From Lachnospiraceae bacterium (lineage in GTDB: Bacteria; Bacillota; Clostridia; Lachnospirales; Lachnospiraceae), in contig JAGCVT010000070.1 in NCBI GenBank assembly GCA_017962225.1, positions 1 through 44,441 on the forward strand: a stretch of DNA of 44,441 bases. Direction: 5' to 3'. The notes under the pieces are model-generated. The model had not been told where the DNA came from. It saw nothing but the letters and a program-made list of their open reading frames with translations, and did no database searches. Made by a program: the position numbers and the translations under genes. This document shows positions 16,601 to 23,506 of this stretch, in pieces; position 1 is the stretch's first letter, and every line of letters begins with the position of its first letter.

Positions 16601-18089
16601 AATAATAATTGGTGTTTTGGATGATCCGGCTCATCAAAGGAAGAGAGAAGCAAAGTTTTCGGTAGAAGAAAATACAATGATAGTTGGTTCTGCACAAATG
16701 GGCAAAACCAATCTGCTAATGACCATCATCCGTCAGGTTTGCAGCAAAATGACGGCTCAAGAAGTAAATATCTACATTTTGGATTTTGCATCTATGATTC
16801 TTAAGAATTTTGAATCTTTGAAGCATGTCGGAGGAGTTGTATGTGCTTCTGATGAAGAAAAGATGACAAATACAATTAAGTTTCTGGCGAGTGAAATTGG
16901 CAGCAGACGTAATCAGTTGCTTAAAGCAGGGGTAAGTTCATTCAAATCATACCTGGAAATGGGTGGCGTTGATATTCCCAGAATAATTGTGTTATTGGAC
17001 AATTTTGTAATGTTTAAAGAGTTATATTCGGATGAGGCGGATATTATAAATAACTTTTTAAGAGAAGGTCCTACACTTGGTATTACGTTCATCGTTACCA
17101 ATTCGTCCACCAATGGCATATCGTTTAAATATATGGCTAATTTTCAAAATAATATAGCTTTTTATTTAAATGATTCTTCGACTTATACTGCTTTATATGG
17201 CGCAAAAAAGGTTATACCGGACGAGATTCCCGGAAGGTGCGTTATTCTTGAGGACAAAGAAGTATACGAGACTCAAGTGTATTGTGCATTTGAAGGAGAG
17301 AAAGAATTTCAGAGAATCAAAAATATATCTGAGTGGATTAAGGATGCTAATAGCGTTAATGAGACCTTTTCTGCAAAGAAAATACCTGAAATACCGGTTA
17401 ACTTTATATATTCAGAGTATGTTAATGACAAAAATGAATTAAGAATCGGATTGGATTATGACGACGTTGCCGATGTTGTTCTTGAACCTGCTGAAGTAAA
17501 TGATATTACTATAGTTGGTAAACAACATTTTGGAATGCATAATTTCATTAAACTGATGATTAATGAAGTTAAGAGGTGTAATTCCGAGGCTAAAATAATT
17601 CTTTTTGATGATTACAAAGGATACTTTAGAAACAATGAAGATATTACGGATTACTATTTCACCAGAGATGAAATGCTGGAAGACTGGAAGGAAATGTATG
17701 TAAAATATCTTGAAAACAGCGAAATCAGTAACGAAGGATCCGTTAAATACCTGATTATTTTAAATAATATTGATTTGTTAAATTTGATTATCGACAATAA
17801 AGAAGCGATTTCGATTTACAAAGATATTATTGTGAGATTAAAAAGAAACGGGGTTTACTTTGTCAATTCATGTATGGAGAATGAGGCAATTGGCTTTAAT
17901 GCTGATGATATCAGAAAACATACCAAGGATTGCCGACATGTAATTTTATTTGATGATATTTCAAATATAAAATTACTTGAGAATCCTATGAGCTTTAACA
18001 GAAAAGCGAAAAAGCAGGTTACCATTGGAGATGCCTATTATTTTAAAGGCAAATTAATGAAGAGAATTAAAATACCATGGGTACAGTAA
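13641..18089 (+). CDS. essC: EssC-type FtsK/SpoIIIE ATPase of type VII secretion
   Basis: A 1482-residue protein, the same size as Staphylococcus EssC. Residues ~1-230 are two FHA-like domains, ~261-310 two TM segments, then three FtsK/SpoIIIE ATPase domains. D1 has Walker A GTTGSGKS (692-699) and Walker B ending VDE (D802-E803), with ATQKPAG nearby. D2 has GSAQMGKT (1016-1023). D3 has only GKQHFGMHN (1293-1301), so its P-loop is degenerate. It is the membrane motor that recognises and exports WXG100 and LXG substrates. GAGGGGA precedes the ATG. It sits between the YukD-like and WXG100 genes, which confirms the system. Confidence 0.96.
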   Translation: MNYPKKVYIQSEYCNKENAIKEDTNCIKVGNVPGSDWRLGKEDFDVEFQFVINIEDEYYELIATQGVYILSENGTKSYSARLELGKSVKVFDEKNFEYVLTIGLRINFDEESTIFDTFIELDQAENNTIKVDYNEGSPLYFISDANKNSSVIFKYEKDKLLCDIICSDFEWFLNGTEIKEKRFYLYSYDFVRIADSEFMYKKGRLYFDSRKIKCNIDSVNCLSNSLFNYPKFIRNNRLYSTINTDSIKILDPSELGEKPKLNLLTSLMPAIIMLVLCVVFRGIMGNGGAFVIFSICSMGMGLVTSIINLVKGQKEYKKSTAKRNLTYKNYIEDKRKEISVARQNELEALNSIYFSTKQDIDNIINFSTTLFDRNSNDDDFLSVYLGIGKRKALKQIEVKEQEKLEEGDELSKTPALLREKYEYINNSPIITSLLGVNAIGVVGEKNDLFSMFKNMVIDLCSRQYYSDVKLFCFLPEKEQKKYEFLKYIPHFNSDYFRNIVCDTQSRALIFDYLFKEMSARNKDNQGTNIVILVMDEWGIKSHPISQFIEDANEKGVSFIFFEEKKEYLPQYLKTVIELSGNGKGCCYESNNTQEKEEFSFEETPDSVMKEVAIKLSPIYCEEVSLDSELRKSISLFEMLNIYDVDDLNLSDRYSKSCIYKTMAVPIGINAKNTLVNLDLHEKYHGPHGLVAGTTGSGKSEVLQTYILSMAVSFHPYEVGFVIIDFKGGGMVNQFRNLHHLIGAITNIDGKEIDRSLQSIKAELLKRQECFAEAEVNHIDKYIALYKEGKVEKPLPHLIIIVDEFAELKAEQPEFMKELISAARIGRSLGVHLILATQKPAGQVNEQIWSNSKFKICLKVQTMQDSNEVLKSPLAAEIKEPGRAYLQVGNNEIFELFQSAYSGAPEHENNNEKAFSVTEVDFKGYKKIVYKKEHSKGENSRNQLDAIVEKVSRFCSENGIEKLDPICQPSLESKLDFVEDTIDKNEGTIIIGVLDDPAHQRKREAKFSVEENTMIVGSAQMGKTNLLMTIIRQVCSKMTAQEVNIYILDFASMILKNFESLKHVGGVVCASDEEKMTNTIKFLASEIGSRRNQLLKAGVSSFKSYLEMGGVDIPRIIVLLDNFVMFKELYSDEADIINNFLREGPTLGITFIVTNSSTNGISFKYMANFQNNIAFYLNDSSTYTALYGAKKVIPDEIPGRCVILEDKEVYETQVYCAFEGEKEFQRIKNISEWIKDANSVNETFSAKKIPEIPVNFIYSEYVNDKNELRIGLDYDDVADVVLEPAEVNDITIVGKQHFGMHNFIKLMINEVKRCNSEAKIILFDDYKGYFRNNEDITDYYFTRDEMLEDWKEMYVKYLENSEISNEGSVKYLIILNNIDLLNLIIDNKEAISIYKDIIVRLKRNGVYFVNSCMENEAIGFNADDIRKHTKDCRHVILFDDISNIKLLENPMSFNRKAKKQVTIGDAYYFKGKLMKRIKIPWVQ

Positions 18090-18150
18090 TTACTGAATAT
18101 AAGCGTGCAACGTTTATATAAAATTATTATTATGAAAGGAGAATTTAAAG

Positions 18151-18444
18151 ATGGATGGTGCAAAAATTATTACTTTATCACCTGAGTTAATGGCTCAGCG
18201 TTCAAAGGAGTGTAATGCCGAAGCTGAAGCAATGGACAGTATTATTAAAAATACTCAGACATTGATGGGAAACCTTTCTTCTGAATGGAAAGGTGCTGCT
18301 TATGACAGATACGCAGCTGCTTATGAACAGAACAAAGCGGCATTAGAGAAGGTTTCAGAATTGTTACATACATTGTCAAGTAATCTTGCCACAATCGCTA
18401 AGAATATGGCTGAACTTGATTCTACAATGGCTTCTCAGATGTAG
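18151..18444 (+). CDS. WXG100-family (EsxA-like) secreted protein
   Basis: A 97-residue helical hairpin protein with the WXG turn at SEWKGAAYDRY (W46-K-G48) flanked by two amphipathic helices. It is the canonical small secreted substrate or co-substrate of type VII systems. A strong ribosome site (AAAGGAG) precedes it. A perfect 12-bp hairpin follows, which would favour high expression of this gene over the downstream ones. Only one WXG100 gene is visible, so it may act as a homodimer. No clear C-terminal Y-x-x-x-D/E export motif is visible. Confidence 0.93.
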   Translation: MDGAKIITLSPELMAQRSKECNAEAEAMDSIIKNTQTLMGNLSSEWKGAAYDRYAAAYEQNKAALEKVSELLHTLSSNLATIAKNMAELDSTMASQM

Positions 18445-18458
18445 TAAGAACATGCAAA

Positions 18459-18501
18459 GATTTGCCTCCATTTTTTGTGGAGGCAAATCGATGCTTTTTT
18501 T
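18459..18501 (+). terminator. hairpin with delayed T tract after the WXG100 gene (partial terminator)
   Basis: A perfect 12-bp stem (18459-18470 with 18478-18489, 7-nt loop) is followed 5 nt later by seven T residues (18495-18501). The gap before the T run makes complete termination unlikely; it may stabilise the esxA-like mRNA 3' end and reduce readthrough. Confidence 0.75.
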
Positions 18502-18513
18502 AGGAGGTATATC

Positions 18514-18795
18514 TTGAATAATATTTTAGAGTTTTTACCTTTAGGATCGATAGTTGAACTAATTGGCGTAAAAGATGTTAAGTTTATGGTTGTCTCCAGA
18601 GCCGTGCTTTTAGGAGATGAAAAAAAATATTTTGATTATGCTGCATGTGTTTATCCTATAGGAGTAGTGGAAGATAAACTTACGTATTTTATGAAATCGG
18701 ATATATTAAGAACAGTTAAATTAGGATTCCACGATGAAGATGATGAATTGATGATTTCAAATATTATGGATGGACTTAAGGAATTGAATTTATAA
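18514..18795 (+). CDS. DUF4176-family protein, copy 2
   Basis: A 93-residue paralogue of the product at 8066: FLPLGSIVELIGVKDVKFMVVSRAV in the first half (two adjoining pieces), FDYAACVYPIGV in the middle, and an acidic end HDEDDELM. The start is TTG 18514, because AGGAGG (18502-18507) is placed 6 nt before it. The in-frame ATG at 18475 lies inside the terminator hairpin and has no ribosome site. Its function is unknown, but the family is typical of LXG/T7SS loci. It belongs with the second LXG toxin, two genes downstream. Confidence 0.75.
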   Translation: MNNILEFLPLGSIVELIGVKDVKFMVVSRAVLLGDEKKYFDYAACVYPIGVVEDKLTYFMKSDILRTVKLGFHDEDDELMISNIMDGLKELNL

Positions 18796-18818
18796 ATTGA
18801 CAGAACAGAGGAACTAAA

Positions 18819-19451
18819 ATGAGATTTATCAATTTGTGTAAAAAGGTTTTCGGAGCAGTATGTATTTTTGTGGTTATGACAGGCATTCTCGGTTGTGGTC
18901 AGCCCAGTCAGCAAAAGGTGGATGAATATGTAAAGGAGAAGGTTCCTGAGCCTTCACATTTTGTTGAAAGTTTTGAGACTACAGAACTGAAGAATCCTAT
19001 ATATCATTATGTATATGAATCAGATTTAAGAGATTTAAGATTTGAAGTAAGGTATTTTAACCCCAGGGGAGATGGCTATATTATGGCGGATACCTATGTG
19101 AGTGAGGGTGTTTCAAAATACTATGAAGAGGCTGTTTGGGAAGTGTTAAAAAAGTGTCCTGACAGCGGGCTTAATTCTGACAGTTATGCCGCTCATAAAA
19201 ATGCCATAACTTTGGAAAATGGCATTGAAATGGAAGAGATTGCCAAAATTGCGGCTGAATGTAACGCAGTTCTTGCCGATGAGTGGAACTATGTTTCCGA
19301 AGATGCGTATATCGGAAATATAGATATGATTTTCGTATACGATAAATTTGATACTTTTGGGAAAACGGTAGCAGATATCGCCTTAAATGGAAAAGATGAT
19401 GAAGCTACATGTTATGAAAAATTGATTAAATCGATGGATGATTATAAATAG
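18819..19451 (+). CDS. lipoprotein of the second LXG cluster
   Basis: A 210-residue protein with a classic lipoprotein signal: hydrophobic VFGAVCIFVVMTGILGC with the lipobox ILGC (Cys 26), then a polar mature part rich in acidic residues. No catalytic motif or family is recognised. It is encoded 22 nt upstream of toxin 2. Membrane-anchored external lipoproteins in LXG loci can protect against toxins acting from outside (TipC-like role), or may help secretion; both are inferences from context. Confidence 0.65.
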   Translation: MRFINLCKKVFGAVCIFVVMTGILGCGQPSQQKVDEYVKEKVPEPSHFVESFETTELKNPIYHYVYESDLRDLRFEVRYFNPRGDGYIMADTYVSEGVSKYYEEAVWEVLKKCPDSGLNSDSYAAHKNAITLENGIEMEEIAKIAAECNAVLADEWNYVSEDAYIGNIDMIFVYDKFDTFGKTVADIALNGKDDEATCYEKLIKSMDDYK

Positions 19452-19473
19452 AGAATATTAGGGCAAAAAGTTA

Positions 19474-20758
19474 ATGTTACCGGATAATTATAAAATTAAT
19501 TCAGACAATATATTATTATTAAATTCACATATTGGAGATGCTCTTGGTAAATGGGCACAAGAAACTATGAATGTTTCCGCTGCAGTCAAAGAAGTAGTGG
19601 ATTTAAATAGTTTTAAAGGAAAGACACCCGAAGGCGTAAAAAATTACCTATCGACCGTTTATACAAGCGGTCAGGGAGGTTGCCTTCCTACGCATATTTC
19701 CCTTCTTGTTCAAGAAACTTTATCCAAAATGCTTGTGTTTGAAAGTGATATCTGCAGTTTTGACAGATCTTGCTTATATTTCGGCGAATTTGAAAATTCG
19801 AGGGTTATTTTCAACAAAGAGATGTTTGATGCCTGCAAGCTTCGAACAGATAATATTTCAATTAGTTTCGACGATATTCATAAGAGGGTTTTAAGTGCAA
19901 TAAAAGAGGCGGATGAGGTAGTAAATGTAGAGTTTCCCAAGCCTCAGACTAATTCGTATGAATATAACGTAGATCTTTGTATTACGACCTTAAAAGCAGA
20001 TATACCCAATATAGAAGAAGGAATTCAGGGATTAGAAGAAAACGAAATAAGTAATCCTGCCAGAATACCCCAGTTGCTTGAAGAGATAAAAGCAATCAGG
20101 GAATTAATTGCAGTATATAAAGGTATTGGAGAGGGAATAGTTGCATTTAATCCCACAAATGTCAAATTAAAAGAAGCAATAAATAATGCGACTGTTGCTA
20201 CAGTTAAAGGAGCAGAATATTTAGAAGAAAATAAATCTGCTATAGAGATTGCTAACGCGACACATGATGAGAATGTTAATCGAATCATTCAGGAAGCTGC
20301 AGATGCAAGAAGAGAACAAGGTGTTTCGTTAGTAGTTAACGGAGTAATAGCAACCGGTATAGGAGTAGCGGCCATAATAGTAACCTGGGGCGGAGCAACG
20401 CCTGTTGTGGTTGCGGCATGGGTGTCCGGTGCAGGAAGCATATTATATGGAACAAGCCAGATTGGGGAAGGTGCGCAAGATATACATTACGCAAATGCCG
20501 GAGATATAAATACCCCCTCGTTTAACTATGTTAGGGATACGGTATTTAATGGAAATCAAGAAGCATATGACTTTGTTGGAGGCATATGTGTAGATACTGC
20601 GTCGTCGTTAATTCCTGTAGGATTAAAAGGAACGACAGGCGTTAATACTGTTGGAAAAGTAGTAGTAGATTCAGTTGCAAGCAATACAGCTTCTTATGCA
20701 GTCGGAAAGGGTTGTGATGCCCTTGAAATAAAAGGACCGTTTAAGACAATCCTAATGG
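19474..20758 (+). repeat. long direct repeat, copy B (LXG N-terminal module)
   Basis: This is the second copy of the ~1.28-kb module also at 5398-6676, in the same orientation and offset by about 14.08 kb. The two copies flank essC, the WXG100 gene and most of the machine, so recombination between them would delete the apparatus and fuse the toxins. Confidence 0.85.
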
Positions 20759-21363
20759 TTAGTGCAAGTATGGCAACATCTGCCGGAATTGATAAAGCCT
20801 TTAGTAAAGCAAGTGTAGCGACAGATGTAATGGAACATGTTGATGATGCAACAAAAATGTCCAACGATGTGCAAAAAGTAACCGATGGTGCGGCTGATGC
20901 AGTGAATAAAGCTGATAATTTAACGACACCCGGAGGCGCGGCGACAGTAGGAAAAGTTGATGATGCCACTAGAATGGCCAATGATGATGTATGGAAATTA
21001 AAGCCAACGCAACGCGGAAATGAGATTGAGAAAATATTATCTGAAACAGAATATAAAGATTGGTATAATATTGGTCAATCAAATAACGGGTATTTTCCGG
21101 TAATTGATTTCCAAAAAGGAAATAATGTTGTTAGTCTTAAAACAATCGATCCCAGACTTGCCTCATATGTAGAGGATGGGGCCTTTGAACAAATAAAAGA
21201 TTATATTGATGCTTTAGATGTTGACATTACCGTTAATGATGTTGCAGCTAATAAAATATTAGATGTTAGGGTTCCTAAAGGAACGCGAGATTTAATAGAT
21301 GTTGCTGCATTAAAGAACTATGCTGATAGTTTGAATATTAAGCTAAAGATTGGAGAATTCTAA
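19474..21363 (+). CDS. LXG-type polymorphic toxin 2 (CdiA_C-like PD-(D/E)XK nuclease tip)
   Basis: A 629-residue toxin. Residues ~1-428 are nearly identical to toxin 1 (LXG domain, hydrophobic segment, pretoxin linker). After GPFKT the sequence diverges into an Ala/Asp/Thr-rich linker and a different toxin domain of ~120 residues: LKPTQRGNEIEKIL (R514, E517), then FPVIDFQKGNNVVSLKTID with D545 and K556. The R-G-x-E-I-E start and the D...S-x-K core resemble the CdiA_C type tRNase/PD-(D/E)XK domain of contact-dependent toxins. The predicted activity is nucleic-acid cleavage in the target cell. The next gene overlaps its stop by one base. No Lap-type pair lies directly upstream, so it may share the partners at 4469-5355. 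Confidence 0.8.
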   Translation: MLPDNYKINSDNILLLNSHIGDALGKWAQETMNVSAAVKEVVDLNSFKGKTPEGVKNYLSTVYTSGQGGCLPTHISLLVQETLSKMLVFESDICSFDRSCLYFGEFENSRVIFNKEMFDACKLRTDNISISFDDIHKRVLSAIKEADEVVNVEFPKPQTNSYEYNVDLCITTLKADIPNIEEGIQGLEENEISNPARIPQLLEEIKAIRELIAVYKGIGEGIVAFNPTNVKLKEAINNATVATVKGAEYLEENKSAIEIANATHDENVNRIIQEAADARREQGVSLVVNGVIATGIGVAAIIVTWGGATPVVVAAWVSGAGSILYGTSQIGEGAQDIHYANAGDINTPSFNYVRDTVFNGNQEAYDFVGGICVDTASSLIPVGLKGTTGVNTVGKVVVDSVASNTASYAVGKGCDALEIKGPFKTILMVSASMATSAGIDKAFSKASVATDVMEHVDDATKMSNDVQKVTDGAADAVNKADNLTTPGGAATVGKVDDATRMANDDVWKLKPTQRGNEIEKILSETEYKDWYNIGQSNNGYFPVIDFQKGNNVVSLKTIDPRLASYVEDGAFEQIKDYIDALDVDITVNDVAANKILDVRVPKGTRDLIDVAALKNYADSLNIKLKIGEF

Positions 21364-22334
21364 TGGAAACGAGGCATTCAGTTTATATTGCTTGTAAAAA
21401 AAATATTGATAAAAATAGGTTATTAGACTTTACGAAATCTATAATCAGCAATAAAACGCCATCTTTTTTCAAGACGAATCAATATACAAAAAGAAAGAAC
21501 AATAAATATAATTTTTCAAAGTGTTGTGAGGCTTTTGAAGAAGAATTCAAAAGTTTAGACGGAGATAAATTTTTTGAGTTAAGCTGGGAGAAGGGCTATT
21601 ATTTTATAGAAAGCAAAAAAAATGAAATTCCTTTAAAGATTTGTATGTTGCTTGACGAAGAATTAACGGAACGATTGAGAAATGATTTTGAAAAAGTCAT
21701 TGTTGAAGATGGCATCATTGCGCATGAAGTAAATCTAAGAGATAGCAACATTCAAAACGAGAGCTTTATAGATATGTTAGAATATTATGGAGAAAATGCA
21801 GACAATTATCCAAAATGTAAAGGCACAGTAAACGATGTTGAGATCGATATTAAGAAGAATCCGGGATATCTCTATAATATTAGAGGATTTATGTTTGGCG
21901 CTTTATATCGAATGTGGTTTGGGAAAGAATCGTATGAGTTTTTTGACAAAGGATTGTTGAGATCGTTTAGATGTTTTGAGAATGTTGAACTTGGAAATGA
22001 TGTAACAAGAATAACATTGTATGATAATATATTAGATTATAATAAAAAGGATTATCGTGATAAACAATGGGCATTTCGAAGAGAGTTACAAATTGATGAA
22101 ATTGAAAAAATTTTAGATGAAAAATCTAAAGAAGAACAAGGACATAATGTTGATTCGAAAGTGAATATATTAGAAGGTGAGTTTGAACATGGAGGATCCA
22201 GATTAATTCAGACGTTTATGAAAGACGGCGAAATTGCTTATCGTTCTGAAGCTGACAGTGTAGAAGAACGAGAATTGGATAAAGATGGAAATGAAGTCTT
22301 TTATATTGTCAGAAAACTACAGAAAACTAATTAA
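21363..22334 (+). CDS. candidate immunity protein to toxin 2
   Basis: A 323-residue soluble protein with no signal peptide. Its ATG overlaps the toxin 2 stop (TAATG), the tightest coupling in the cluster, which favours a cognate immunity role. Features include FFELSWEKGYYFIESKKNEI, GYLYNIRGFMFGALYRMWFG and a C-terminal region predicted as strands (GGSRLIQTFMKDGEIAYRS). It is larger than most immunity proteins and I recognise no family. The unrelated sequence compared with the immunity genes of toxin 1 agrees with the different toxin tips. Confidence 0.55.
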   Translation: METRHSVYIACKKNIDKNRLLDFTKSIISNKTPSFFKTNQYTKRKNNKYNFSKCCEAFEEEFKSLDGDKFFELSWEKGYYFIESKKNEIPLKICMLLDEELTERLRNDFEKVIVEDGIIAHEVNLRDSNIQNESFIDMLEYYGENADNYPKCKGTVNDVEIDIKKNPGYLYNIRGFMFGALYRMWFGKESYEFFDKGLLRSFRCFENVELGNDVTRITLYDNILDYNKKDYRDKQWAFRRELQIDEIEKILDEKSKEEQGHNVDSKVNILEGEFEHGGSRLIQTFMKDGEIAYRSEADSVEERELDKDGNEVFYIVRKLQKTN

Positions 22335-22367
22335 AACAGACAGACTTTTGGGAAGTATATTTACAAT

Positions 22368-22871
22368 ATGAAACAAAGTGAAATAAAAGTAAGCCCTGTG
22401 GAAAAATGTAAAATTGAATATAATAAATCTGTTTCTGAATTGCGGAATTATTATTCTGAACAAGCTGAAAGAATAAAAAAGGGCGATAAAAAATGCCTTT
22501 CAGGTGAGTTAATGCAGCTAGGATTTGCGTTGGATTTTATTGATTTGGTCAATGATGCTTTTCATATTTTTTTGGATTTTGATGAAGAGAGCGTTTCCAG
22601 ATTGGAAAACGTTTTGGAAAAAATATGTTTAGGATTTTACGATAAGAAGATTCCGCAAGAATCATTTGAAGATATATTAAAAGGGGCCACTGGATATTTT
22701 AGTGTTTTGGTTTGGAAAAATGTTGGTGGAGGATTTATTAATTCTAGTTTAGGATATGGAATTAATTTAAATAGGACGGATGTATTTGTATATAATAGAA
22801 TTGGACGAAGGCTTCAAGGAGATAAGAGCGCTAACGTAGAGTTATTTTACCAGAGCCTGAAAAGCCTTTAA
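22368..22871 (+). CDS. hypothetical protein, possible orphan immunity protein
   Basis: A 167-residue soluble, A+T-rich gene product. The first half is helical (GELMQLGFALDFIDLVNDAF); the second half has ATGYFSVLVWKNVGGGFINS followed by a strand-rich end GINLNRTDVFVYNRIGRRLQ. The layout (helix bundle, then a Gly-rich 'LG.Y.G' strand pair) resembles several small immunity-type families, but no name can be assigned. It lies in the toxin 2 3' array, 33 nt after the candidate immunity gene; the ribosome site is weak. Confidence 0.5.
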   Translation: MKQSEIKVSPVEKCKIEYNKSVSELRNYYSEQAERIKKGDKKCLSGELMQLGFALDFIDLVNDAFHIFLDFDEESVSRLENVLEKICLGFYDKKIPQESFEDILKGATGYFSVLVWKNVGGGFINSSLGYGINLNRTDVFVYNRIGRRLQGDKSANVELFYQSLKSL

Positions 22872-22963
22872 AGGATAAGAGGTTACAGATAGGTCGTACC
22901 AAATAACGGACAGTTTGAAATACATAAACAAAAGTTTATTAAAGAGAACTTGTTCATTTTTAG

Positions 22964-23005
22964 CTCCCATGGATTTATATCGTTTTTGGCGTAAATTCAT
23001 GGGAG
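22964..23005. repeat. 14-bp inverted repeat in the gap before the DUF4304 gene
   Basis: CTCCCATGGATTTA (22964-22977) pairs with TAAATTCATGGGAG (22992-23005) with one G-T position and a 14-nt loop. No T tract follows, so it is not a normal terminator. It may be a protein-binding site, an mRNA structure in front of 23066, or a scar of gene shuffling. Confidence 0.55.
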
Positions 23006-23065
23006 TTTATGAGTTTATAAATGAAACCAAACAATGCAATGTTGAGAGGAATGGAGCTACGTGTT

Positions 23066-23491
23066 ATGGATAACACGGAATTTAAAAAGATAGTACAAGA
23101 AACTACAAGTAAATATGGTTTTAAGTATTTTAAGAAAAATTATTATTACGAATTGGATAATGTGATTATTGTCATAAATTTACAGAAATCAAATTATGAT
23201 AATAGCTATTATATAAATTATGGATTTTGTGTAAAGGATATTCATGATAATTTACAGTATCCAAAGTGCTATGAATGTGACATTACAAGCAGATTTGTTG
23301 ATACAGAGAATAAAGGCGAATATCAGTTGGATACACTTAATCCTGTAGAATTAGTAATGAACTTAGAAAAAAACATTAACAGCTTTATTGTTCCGGTTAT
23401 TAATGAGGGTATAAAAAAGTTTTTTGAATTATTTCCTCAATATAGTTGTATGGCAACCTTGAGTTTAAAAAAATATCTGGGGATTGATTAG
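23066..23491 (+). CDS. DUF4304-family protein (probable orphan immunity gene)
   Basis: A 141-residue protein with the DUF4304 hallmarks: a start of the form FKKIVQETTSKYGFKYFKKN, then DNVIIVINLQKSNYDNSYYI and YGFCVKDIH. DUF4304 proteins are frequent in polymorphic-toxin immunity arrays; no enzymatic function is known. ATG 23066 has GGAG 9 nt upstream (23053-23056). In-frame ATGs at 23051 and 23021 are possible alternatives. It is the last gene of the A+T-rich island; the next gene has a core-like composition. Confidence 0.75.
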   Translation: MDNTEFKKIVQETTSKYGFKYFKKNYYYELDNVIIVINLQKSNYDNSYYINYGFCVKDIHDNLQYPKCYECDITSRFVDTENKGEYQLDTLNPVELVMNLEKNINSFIVPVINEGIKKFFELFPQYSCMATLSLKKYLGID

Positions 23492-23506
23492 AAAAGGAAT
23501 ATAAAA

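Noticed and set aside
18475..18513. Earlier ATG start for the second DUF4176 gene
   Set aside because: It lies in the hairpin after the WXG100 gene and lacks a ribosome site, while TTG 18514 has AGGAGG and aligns with the family N-terminus.
22890..23020. Possible short gene in the gap before DUF4304
   Set aside because: The open frames lack ribosome sites and recognisable content; a decayed fragment is possible but cannot be supported.
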